Shown: one piece after another, positions 46,357-55,093 of the stretch
How the letters are laid out: the number at the start of each line of letters is the position of its first letter
How positions within the stretch are numbered: position 1 is the first letter of the stretch
From: Unio delphinus
Lineage: Eukaryota; Mollusca; Bivalvia; Unionida; Unionidae
Direction of reading: 5' to 3'
NCBI GenBank assembly: GCA_029339505.1
Contig: JAQISU010000132.1
Location: 5,558,001 to 5,622,000, forward strand
DNA length: 64,000 nt
Translations under genes and position numbers: made by a program
Notes under the pieces: generated by a model
What the model was told of the DNA's origin: nothing
Databases searched by the model: none
Seen by the model: the letters and a program-made list of their open reading frames with translations, nothing else

Positions 46357-46366
46357 ATTAACTACT

Positions 46367-46372
46367 CTGGGG
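46367..46372. repeat. Target-site duplication, right (CTGGGG)
   Basis: Identical to 27,485-27,490; marks the end of the Polinton insertion. Confidence 0.92.
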
Positions 46373-47650
46373 CGTATGGGCTGTAGATAACTCGAAACAG
46401 CACAGAGTTCATCCAGTTTAGGGGTGTGGGGTTTGGATAAAGGGACATCACCGCTAGACCAAAACCGGAAAAACATCAGGAGAGAAACAACTTCAAAGAA
46501 ACCAGGACAAATAAAAATGCTGGTTCGAGGGAACAACCATATGCTGGGACATCATGAGAACAAGATGGTAGCTTTACATTAGGGGCTACTCAAACAGACA
46601 AGAAAAAGCAACACAGACAAGAATCCGATTGCTTGCATTACCTGGTTAACAGGGTCCTCATGTGGTCCGATAACCCTCTTCGAACAATCTATTTCACGAA
46701 ACCTGACTTAATCATTTTTTTTAGCACACCGTTCAAAATTAACAAGCTATTATTTATGTTGTATAGACATCTTAGTATTCAATCTTGTTAGGGACTTAAT
46801 ACATTATACATGTACACTCACACATTTTTGGTATTTTCCTGTCCATTAGTAATAACTGGACCAGATTTGAATTAAGCAAGGAATCACGATGTTGCGGGCT
46901 GTACGACATCCTTGGACTTAATGGTACCTCTCTTGTTTTGGCACAACTCGGATAACTCCAAAATGGCGGAGATGTGAAACCAATTTCCAATACCTCCACT
47001 TGTGCCATTGCACACCATTAACACACATAATTGGCTGTTAGGGTTGAGTGTGTATTGGGCCTATTCCCACTCACCCAGGATCCTCCGTTCAGGTCGATGG
47101 TTACTTAATAGCAGCCCCGACCTGACGACCAAATTAAATAGTACTCCTTGAGTACATAAATGCCTGGGGGAAGCGGCACCATTCCTCACCCCAGCTTTGC
47201 TGGAAACTTAAAACAGTGCTACATACCCCTAGTGGGCGATACAACACTATAAGTCAAATTCATCATCATCAATGGGAATTTAACATGAGGACTAATGGAG
47301 CTGTATCGCGTTAAGGGAATGTGGAATATACGTTAGATTTTGTAGTAGGAAAATAGGAATGGAAGAGGTGGGGTGACATCGCGGTATGCCCACAATGTTG
47401 CAACAATGGTAGGAACTTGTGTGCACCGTGTTGATCTCAGTGGGGAGTATACATATACTCCCAATAAACACAGAGTGATATAACACATACAACATGCCAC
47501 AATATACAGGGACAAACATTTCACAATAGTTTGTTGGTTGAGGCAAAGAAAGCAAATCTTTTCGAAACCTATACGTGGCCCTGAAAAAAAGGTCTTTGGG
47601 CTCTTCTTCTAATTTCTCCAGTTCTTCCACCAGCTCCTAACTTTTCCAAT
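46373..47650. other. Spacer right of the Polinton
   Basis: No gene recognised. At about 47,264-47,315 a diverged Polinton subterminal unit occurs (AATGGGAATTTAACATGAGG, then ATCGCGTTAAGGGAAT), preceded by a short (ATC)n run. Confidence 0.5.
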
Positions 47651-47657
47651 GATTATT

Positions 47658-47866
47658 TTCTTCTTCTTCTTCTTCTTCTTCTTCTTCTTCTTCTTCTTCT
47701 TCTTCTTCTTCTTCTTCTTCTTCATCATCATCCGGTCATGATGTCCCATCGCACTAAACGTTTCTTGAACCTTCATCCAGTTGTTGTTCCGTCTTTTAGA
47801 TTCCTCTTTCTTCACTGTTTTCTTGTTCCTTTCTTTCTTCAGTCCACTACTCTCTCTCTGTCTCTC

Positions 47867-47930
<64 letters not shown>
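47658..47930. repeat. (TTC)n and (CT)n microsatellites
   Basis: (TTC)n at about 47,658-47,724 and (CT)n with a few G interruptions at about 47,850-47,930. Open frames across them (poly-Lys, Leu-Ser runs) are artefacts. Confidence 0.95.
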
Positions 47931-47931
<1 letters not shown>

Positions 47932-48835
47932 AAATTTCTTCTTCCAGTATATTATTAATCATGTCATCTTTAGTTGATCTAGCCTCCACTTCATAAATGA
48001 CCACTCTGTGAAATTGAATGTTTTCTAAAGAAAACACCTGACTTGGATGACATTATCAAGTGCCTCCTTCGAGTTCCCCACTCGTACATATTTTGGTGTA
48101 ATGAAACATGTTATCTTTTTCACTTCTTCCAGTAGCATACTTTCCACCTAATCCCTGGCTAACTGTGTCTGAGTTCGTTAAATAAATTGATGGTCATCTT
48201 GATGTATTCAGTGTTGAATGGCCCGAATGATGATGAAACCCTTTTATTATGTTGCGTCAGGGTGTGGTTTTTGAAAACATCAAGGCAACAAAATGATGGA
48301 AGAATAGACGCGTTTTTCTATCCACTTACACGCATAAAGTGCGTGTGTAGATGAAAAAGACATCGTTTTTCCATTTTCAACCAAACAATGACCCAGAAGG
48401 ATAGAGAGGTGAAAGAGCACATATTCACGCAGTGTCAATAAAAACAAAACACGCCATTCTTATCGTCAAAAAGGCCAGACCAAGAGACACTTCCATTTTC
48501 AATTTTTTTTTATTATAGAAATTAGTAAATAACAGATATTTATCTTTTTTATATTATTGCAGGAAAATTAGAAAACTACTTATAATTTTAAAAAAAAAAA
48601 AAACAGGCGCGTGTTTCTTTGATTTTCTTTTAATATTTCACACGATAATGAGGCTGCAGCGTCCTGTCATTTTTCGGTGAATCAGTCCGTAACTGAGTCC
48701 GAATCAGAGAAAGGCCTGAATCTACGATATTACCAATCAGTAAGCTTTGACTGGACAAATTGCTTGTTCCGGACATTTGAACAGTGAAAATTCTGATATA
48801 TCCATAGCGGTGCTTGGAAGATGTAAAAAAAATAA
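47931..48835. other. Spacer upstream of the second zinc-finger gene
   Basis: No gene recognised. The minus strand at 47,990-48,180 has a protein-like stretch (VKKITCFITPKYVRVGNSKE) broken by stops, possibly a gene relic. 48,480-48,605 is poly(A/T)-rich. Confidence 0.4.
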
Positions 48836-50027
48836 GACTTTCAAATGTGAAGTTTGTGATAAAAATTTTGAGCAACAAGTACGCTTTCTAGAAACACACG
48901 AGCTTAGATACTGGAGATGAACTGTTCCTGTTCCGGAAGTTTGTTATAAAACATTTAGTGCCAGAGGTCAGTTGATAAGAAATACAACAATTCATAGAGA
49001 TGAACCATCAATATGTCAAATTTGTGATGTAATGTCTTCTTATAGTTGTGTAATGGAGGCACACATGACGAAACATACTGGAGATAAACTATTCAAGTGT
49101 CAATTGTGCGATAAATCATTTAGGCAACGTGCCAGTTTGAAAATTCACAGAAGGATTCATACTGGAGAAAAGCCGTTCAAGTGTGACGTTTGTGATTCAA
49201 TGTTTGCCGAGCAAGGTGTTTTGAAAAAGCACATGATGATACATACTGGAGATAAACCATTCAAGTGTCATTTCTGTGCTAAATCATTTAGGCAAAGTAC
49301 TGGTTTGCTTAATCACACAAGAATTCATACTGGAGATAAACCATTCAAGTGTGAATTTTGTGCCAAAACATTTAGGCAGTCTTCCAATTTGAATACTCAC
49401 AGAAGGATTCATACTGGCGATAAGCTAGTTAGGTGTGAAATTTCTGGTATGCTGTTTAACCAGAGCGGTGCTGGGAAGATGTCAATGGATGCAGAAGGTT
49501 TTAAATGTGAAGTTTGTGATGCAATGTTCAGCAACATGTGTACTTTGAAGTTACACAAGAGTATACATACTGAAGATAAACCGTTCAAGTGTGAATTTTG
49601 TGCTAAAACATTTACGCAAAGTACAGGTTTGCTTAATCACACAAGAATTCATACTGGAGATGCACCGTACAAGTGTGAAATTTGTGCTAAAACATTTAGG
49701 CAAAGTACTGGTTTGCGTAATCACACAAGAATTCATACTGGAGATAAACCATTCAAATGTGAAATTTGTGCTAAAACATTTAGGCAAAGTACTGGTTTGC
49801 TTAATCACACAAGAATTCATACTGGAGATAAACCATTCAAGTGTGCAATTTGTGCTAAAACATTTAGGCAAAGTACTGGTTTGCTTAATCACACAAGAAT
49901 TCATACTGGAGATAAACCATTCAAGTGTGAAATTTGTGATAAACGCTTTAGACAGAGTGGTGGTTTGAAGGTGCACATGAGGAAACATAGGACAACAAAC
50001 ATTAAAGGGTCTACAGTAGAGCTTTAG
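48836..50027 (+). CDS. C2H2 zinc-finger protein with eleven fingers
   Basis: The open frame runs from 48,927 (after a TGA) to the TAG at 50,025 and encodes eleven canonical C2H2 fingers plus one degenerate unit (RCEISGMLFNQSGAGK, histidines missing) after finger 5. Upstream, 48,836-48,900 still encodes finger remnants (FKCEVCDKNFEQQ) cut by the TGA. The first in-frame ATG is 49,032, inside finger 1; a TTG at 48,972 is not a likely start. The true start may be in a spliced upstream exon, or the 5' end may be decayed. Fingers 4, 7, 8, 9 and 10 are near-identical copies with the same DNA-contact residues. No KRAB, BTB or SCAN domain is seen. Nuclear DNA-binding role expected. Confidence 0.75.
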
Positions 50028-50457
50028 TTCTTCAGTCATGAAGATTTGCTCATAACATTCATTTCAGTAATGTATTTTCTACGATTTTATGTTTCATGGT
50101 AGAAACTACCCTTAGCAGAAATGTCGCTGGACTTGCATTTAAATTCTTGCCATTAACAGTGGGAAGGGTGAACAGACCTTTTGCTGAAATGTCAATTGCT
50201 TAAAAACAAAGCTTGCTCCAAAAACGAAAAATATAAGCATAAAAATGCCAAATCGAAGTCTCTAACTGAACAGAGTTTCACTAATTGATTAGTTTATGTT
50301 ATTTTATCCATCCTTATCAGATATTTAATTAATTATTTCTGGATAACTCTTTCCAGCTCGTTTTCCTCCAATCAGAACTGCTAGTATATTTACACCTCTT
50401 AAAGAATATTATTAGATCAAGAAATAAGACTACTTCCTTTTGGTAGAAATACCATTT
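50028..50457. other. AT-rich 3' flank of the zinc-finger gene
   Basis: No gene or clear repeat seen; several possible poly(A) signals only in weak form. Confidence 0.5.
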
Positions 50458-50734
50458 CTAGTAGTACCAGGCGGATTGTAAAATTATTTTATCACGTTCT
50501 CTCCATTTTTCTTCATCTTTTTTCTTAAATTTAACAAAATCTAAATCTACTGTAATAATACCATTCTTTTTATTACAATCTCTACGATAATCATCTTTAT
50601 AAAGTCCATGATGTTCTGGTAAAATATCAGACGAATAATTAAACAGATTGTCTGTATTTTCAGCTAATTTATCATTACTCATATTTTTCATTTTTTCATA
50701 AGTTCCAGGTCTAAATTTATCAACTGATTTTTAA
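50458..50734 (-). CDS. Unrecognised open frame, possibly the end of a decayed gene
   Basis: A minus-strand frame open from about 50,734 (KSVDKFRPGTYEKMKN...) with an ATG at 50,691 and ending QSAWYY-stop at 50,458. The composition is Asp/Lys/Asn-rich, with no low-complexity runs, which looks coding. I do not recognise a family and find no partner exon nearby. The Tigger element lies about 90 bp upstream. Confidence 0.35.
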
Positions 50735-50824
50735 ATGGATAAAAAAAATTTATTTCTCTTGGTTTTTCTGCTGTTTTCATTCCTTATATTGATCATCAAT
50801 TATTGCATTGATGTATCCTATATA

Positions 50825-53042
50825 CAGTCAAACCCACTTATCTCGACCTCGGTTATCTCGACAACCCGCTTATGTCGAGCGTTTTGGTCCGGTCCCGAAA
50901 AAATTCTTCTTTGTTATGCTATTTTTTACCCGCTTATCTCGACCTCTGTTAAGTCGATAACCCGGTTATGTCGGGCATAAGTTTCGGTCCGAAGTAGCAC
51001 GTGGACCCGCTTATTTCGACGAAATGCAACTTTTTAACGTCAATCTCACAGAAATTGTACAAGAAATAGTCAGCAAAAGCGATCGATTTTCAGGCACAAT
51101 TTTGGTCCATTACGGCAGTAGTCACATGTTTATTTCATATTCTTTCTATTTTTGCTTCGTAAGAGTAGCTTAATCGATTAGTTTTTAAGAATATATCATG
51201 TTCACTACATAAAATATTCAAGGATTCACAAAGACAAGAGTGTGCACAAATTACAATGTAACTTTATTTTACGAAAACGCAGAATCTTAGATGTCAGCTA
51301 CATGTGTATTTTATCATTTCCCTTTTATTTCTTAAGGTACATTTCAGATATGAATTATGTTCCGAAGTACATGTATACAAGAAACAACAATCAAGGAGAT
51401 ACAAGTAATGAAATATTATGTACATGTACACATTAATAATCAATGTGCAGACGGAAAAGTGCTGATCGGCTGAATATTCAGGTCATGAAATTGCTCCGTT
51501 TTTAAACCATTTTAGTGTTGCCTCGTCGACATCATCGAACTTTGCGGAACGCATTTTCTTTCTAGCGGGACCAAATTGTCCAAGTTCATAAGTAGTTTTG
51601 ATTTTATCAGCATTTTTCTTCCAGCCTGAAATAGTGTTTGATGGAATGTTGTACTTTTTTGCCAAATCAGCACACTTTTCGCCTTTTTCAAGTTGTAGCA
51701 AAATTTCATACTTCAGTTCAATGTTTTGGTTTGAAATCTTTCTCTTTTGGAACATTTTTTTCTCTCTCATGAAACAGCATATACTGTACATGTACTTGTC
51801 AACAGAAAATAAACAGAACAGATATATTTCTAGGCAGAATATGACCCTATATATGCTCGTATATATGCACGCGAATGGATAATCTCAGGCACTTGGCTTC
51901 TATACAATGGCAGTCGAGGCCCCATAATTTAGTTCTCATGCTTGAGGTCTTCTTAATTTTGTTTTGTTTTCTTATTTGTAATATATCTTATTTAGGTCTG
52001 GCAGAAAAATTGGCTTCCATTGTTTTAATTTATTTTCAAAATTCCTGTGAATGCCAGTAAAGGGGAACCCAAGTCGGCAAAAAAAAAAAAAAAAACAGGA
52101 TAGAAAATAAGAATCGGTACACTTGAAAGAATCAAAAGTCAGTTTCCAGGGTCGGTTTGCTTTGCAATAAAATAAACTTTGTATTTGATATCCTGCCGGT
52201 AAGTTCAAAGAATTAGTTTACTGCTCGCTATCGGATGTGTTTATTCACCACCCGTGCATCTATTTGTTTGCCATCTGGATTCATAATTGATACAAACTCG
52301 CATTGATGCCTGCGGGGTAAGTAGTCTACTCAACATTAACTTGCTTTAATAAATACTCTTTGTAACCCATGCTAGCGAAAGGAGTGTCATTTGCACTCAC
52401 AGTCAATGTACATGTACATGTATTTTCAAAAACATTAATTGATCTTTATCTGCGAGATACTGTCATATATTAACCTGGATATAATACAATCTTGGTTATT
52501 TTGCACCTAACACCGCGTTATGCGTGAATGGCGGGTGCCTGAAAGCAATCGGTGGATGTTTCTCTCTCACTCTCTCGTTTGTGATTTTCTTTGATCCATT
52601 TTTCAATCTGATAACATATTCAAACCTCTGAGTACAACCAAACATGATTTGTTTTCCAATATTCACATCAATTATAAAAATGCGTCGTGTGTTATCTGAC
52701 ATAAGTGATGCACACTACAGTAATGGATGCATACGCTACATGTGATATAAGGAGTTCATAGATATATTTTTTCTTTAATAAATTACTTATGATGATAAAA
52801 AAGGAATAAATGATAACAACACCAGGTTAGTTCATTTCATTTTATTATCAATTAAGCGTTTTGTTTATTTTAGTGTAACATGCAGTGGGAGGGGATTCCA
52901 GTAAACACCAGCAAGAGACAGGAGTAATGCTCAAGGACATTTTTAAAATTACCGGTTTTTATGAACCCGGATATCTCGGGACCCGGTTATCTCGACGATT
53001 TCTTTACACCCCCGACGTAATCGAGATAACCGGGTTTGACTG
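50825..53042. mobile_element. Tigger/pogo-type DNA transposon, 2.2 kb
   Basis: The ends CAGTCAAACCC...GGGTTTGACTG are inverted repeats flanked by TA dinucleotides (50,823-24 and 53,043-44), the pogo/Tigger target duplication. Both ends carry internal repeats of the TTATCTCGAC type (50,836-51,030 and 52,965-53,030). It encodes only the N-terminal DNA-binding part of a transposase on the minus strand (51,483-51,791); no DDE catalytic domain is present, so it is non-autonomous. Confidence 0.88.
51483..51791 (-). CDS. Tigger-type transposase N-terminal (CENP-B-like) domain only
   Basis: An intact ATG-started frame of 102 residues. KRKISNQNIELKYEILLQLE...CADLAKKYNIPSNTISGWKK is the CENP-B/pogo N-terminal helix-turn-helix, followed by KKMRSAKFDDVDEATLKWF, the start of the second helix-turn-helix (CENPB domain). 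The frame then stops after GAIS, where full-length transposases (usually 450-600 residues) continue to the DDE domain. Either internal deletion of the element or a domestication-like short product could explain it. Confidence 0.75.
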   Translation of the reverse strand: MYSICCFMREKKMFQKRKISNQNIELKYEILLQLEKGEKCADLAKKYNIPSNTISGWKKNADKIKTTYELGQFGPARKKMRSAKFDDVDEATLKWFKNGAIS

Positions 53043-53149
53043 TATGATGTATTTCTGTGTTGATTCGACTTGTTTTAAACCCAGTGTCGACTGGAAAGAT
53101 ATTTTCCATATGTTAGTCTCAACATTTTTTTCTTTCTTGTTTCATACGT

Positions 53150-53155
53150 TATAAG
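53150..53155 (+). promoter_or_regulatory. Possible TATA box of the histone H3 remnant
   Basis: TATAAG lies 72 bases before the H3 ATG, followed by a CAGTACAGTACAGTTC stretch just before the coding start. Consistent with a histone promoter but short. Confidence 0.3.
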
Positions 53156-53226
53156 AACAAGAGCTGGAAATTCACCAGTACTTGTAGTTGAGAAGTGTAC
53201 AGTACAGTACAGTACAGTTCAAGAAA

Positions 53227-53265
53227 ATGGCTCGTACCAAGCAAACGGCAAGGAAATCCACCGGT
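53227..53265 (+). pseudogene. H3: Histone H3, first 13 codons only
   Basis: The ATG at 53,227 begins MARTKQTARKSTG, the exact invariant N-terminus of histone H3 through Gly12. The frame then leaves H3 (YLC, stop). The LINE with frames at 53,546 and 55,094 follows. Codons matching the next H3 residues KAPR (AAGGCGCCACGC) occur at 58,593-58,604, after the LINE's A-tract, so an H3 gene may have been interrupted here. Confidence 0.8.
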
Positions 53266-53545
53266 TACTTGTGCTAGTTTATTCTTTTGTGGATTATATG
53301 GTATTAGGTAATTTTTTTTTATTCAGTGTAGAGCAGTACTCACAATTGTGAGTACTGTCAGTACTTTGATTTAACGTGTTTTTGCCCATAGTGAGCTAAA
53401 TCTCACTATTTTTTGCCAAATACGTGCATTTTTGCCGTGTAAATTTTTTTCACAATTTCAATTTCTAGTTTATTTAGATTAATTTTTCACAATTACTTTT
53501 TTCCGCACCCCTTTTTGCATAATTTTGATAGTGTCTTGTGCGAAA

Positions 53546-54997
53546 ATGACGGACAGTGACACTAGTGACAATATGGACTCCAATGAGACCACTGACCGCT
53601 ATCAATTTAGGGTCAAAGATTTCTTCCAAACAAAAATGGAAGGAGTGGGAAATGAGAGGAAATTATGGATATACCATCAACAAGGATGTCAGACCTTGGA
53701 CTTTGGTGAAGTTGAGAGAATACCTTCGCAAACAGAAGTATTAACAGCAATGCAAACACTTAACGTTAATACGGAAAAAATTGAAGGACTCCAGTACAAT
53801 GGTCCAAATAGGTATATCATTTATACCAGGGATAGGAAAGAACTGTTTAACCAGACGGAAATCCATATAATGGGAGTTAACGCAAAAATATATCGGACGC
53901 CTCCCATTCAAAGGAAACTCCAAGCCCAAATGGTGGAAGTTACTATCTCCGGTATGCCCCTAGAAATCAAGTCGACAGTTTTCAGGGAGAAACTCATGTA
54001 CATGTATAAAATAAACCCAGGAGAGGATAGACATAGGAAAGTATATGGACACACCAATGTACTATCTGGAGAGAGGACAATAATGGTCATGCCAGACGAA
54101 GTTAAAAAAATCCCTGCAAGATTTTACATTCTGGGATTTCTGTGCAGATCCTGGTACAAGGGGTGTGAACTACATAGAATATGTCCACGCTGCAAATGTT
54201 TCGGACATGCAGCGAAAAACTGCAACCAACCCCCACCACAAAGAGGACAAAATACATACGCCGCTAAGGCTGCTCAAGGGACCTCAGACGAGACAAATCA
54301 TAGGGCAGAACAAGACCAAATAAGTCAAATAGCAGCTGCCCAAACTGAAAGGGTTCAGGAAGAAATCCCTTTAGAGCCACCATATGAAACTCCGAAACGA
54401 ACGGCCAGAAAAATGGCGCCAAAAGCCCCTATCAAAACAACCAATAAATTCGAAGGGTTACCTATTGAGGAAGATACGGAAGGAGAAGCAGAAGAAGACG
54501 ATAAAGAAGACGATGAAAAAGAAACAGAAATGAGTGACATACAACCACTGGCAAATTCACCAATAACATCGACGCCTATGTCAAATAAAGAGAGGGAGAA
54601 GAAGAGGAAACAAATTGAAACTCTCACCGACTCATCCTCTCTTAGCCAGGGACAAATTGAGCAAGCTAGACAAAACAAGAAAAAAAACAAGAAAAAGAAA
54701 AAGAAGATCACGCGTATCATCAACCTATCGGAAGAATCATCATCAATCTCAATGGAGAAACCCGAGGGAAAAGATACCGACAAATCTGAAAAAACGGATG
54801 AAATGACCCAGGCTACAGCGCAAACAAATGACAGACAAACACAACAAGTGGACAAAGAGACAGAAAAAACCGACGTAACTGACAATAACGATTTCGCGCT
54901 ATATACAACGACAGAGACAAATGTTCAAGAGACAATCGACAGCAATGAACAAACAGACGGGGGACAGGAGCCCCCAAAATCTTTAGTATCTTACTAA
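53546..54997 (+). CDS. LINE ORF1 protein with CCHC zinc knuckle
   Basis: The ATG at 53,546 gives 483 residues; the frame is open seven codons further to a TTG not used here. The N-terminal half (to about residue 205) resembles an RNA-binding gag-like region of LINE ORF1s. A zinc knuckle CPRCKCFGHAAKNC (CX2CX4HX4C) sits at about residues 213-226. The C-terminal half is acidic and low-complexity (EEDDKEDDEKE), with a lysine cluster KKKNKKKKKK at about residue 375 that could act in nuclear import. ORF1 proteins coat the element RNA. It is separated from ORF2 by 96 non-coding bases. Confidence 0.85.
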   Translation: MTDSDTSDNMDSNETTDRYQFRVKDFFQTKMEGVGNERKLWIYHQQGCQTLDFGEVERIPSQTEVLTAMQTLNVNTEKIEGLQYNGPNRYIIYTRDRKELFNQTEIHIMGVNAKIYRTPPIQRKLQAQMVEVTISGMPLEIKSTVFREKLMYMYKINPGEDRHRKVYGHTNVLSGERTIMVMPDEVKKIPARFYILGFLCRSWYKGCELHRICPRCKCFGHAAKNCNQPPPQRGQNTYAAKAAQGTSDETNHRAEQDQISQIAAAQTERVQEEIPLEPPYETPKRTARKMAPKAPIKTTNKFEGLPIEEDTEGEAEEDDKEDDEKETEMSDIQPLANSPITSTPMSNKEREKKRKQIETLTDSSSLSQGQIEQARQNKKKNKKKKKKITRIINLSEESSSISMEKPEGKDTDKSEKTDEMTQATAQTNDRQTQQVDKETEKTDVTDNNDFALYTTTETNVQETIDSNEQTDGGQEPPKSLVSY

Positions 54998-55093
54998 ATA
55001 AATAAATAAAAAGAAATAATAAATAACTATAGTAATTATCATAATTCTTATAAATACAAATCGTAATTTATAATTTATTTTATCTTATTGGAA

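Larger units (their letters stand above)
27491..46366. mobile_element. Giant palindromic Polinton/Maverick element, 18.9 kb, capsid genes only
   Basis: The element starts AGTAGTTAATGGGGACTATC and ends with the exact reverse complement, flanked by CTGGGG duplications. Arms 27,491-35,505 and 38,345-46,366 are inverted copies: mirrored positions sum to 73,850 near the centre and 73,857 at the ends, the difference coming from a few short repeat-length changes. The single-copy centre (35,506-38,344, 2,839 bp) holds virion genes. Normal Polintons are 15-20 kb with inverted repeats of roughly 0.1-1 kb and encode protein-primed DNA polymerase B, integrase, packaging ATPase, maturation protease and capsid proteins. 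Here only structural genes remain, so replication and integration enzymes must have come from elsewhere. Confidence 0.9.
38345..46366. repeat. Right inverted arm, 8,022 bp
   Basis: Mirror of the left arm. It is contiguous with the capsid pseudogene on its inner side, so it keeps the ancestral gene order (capsid, then the 157-codon frame, then non-coding). Confidence 0.95.

Noticed and set aside
27491..46366. Pure assembly artefact explaining the palindrome
   Set aside because: Not excluded, but the element ends carry matching 6-bp target duplications and the arms differ at several short repeats, which argues against simple copying of one arm by an assembler.
47609..47815. Poly-Lys frame on the minus strand
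   Set aside because: Produced by the (TTC)n microsatellite.
54355..54885. 176-codon antisense frame opposite ORF1
   Set aside because: A shadow of the acidic/lysine-rich ORF1 tail read backwards; Ser-rich and without an independent signal.
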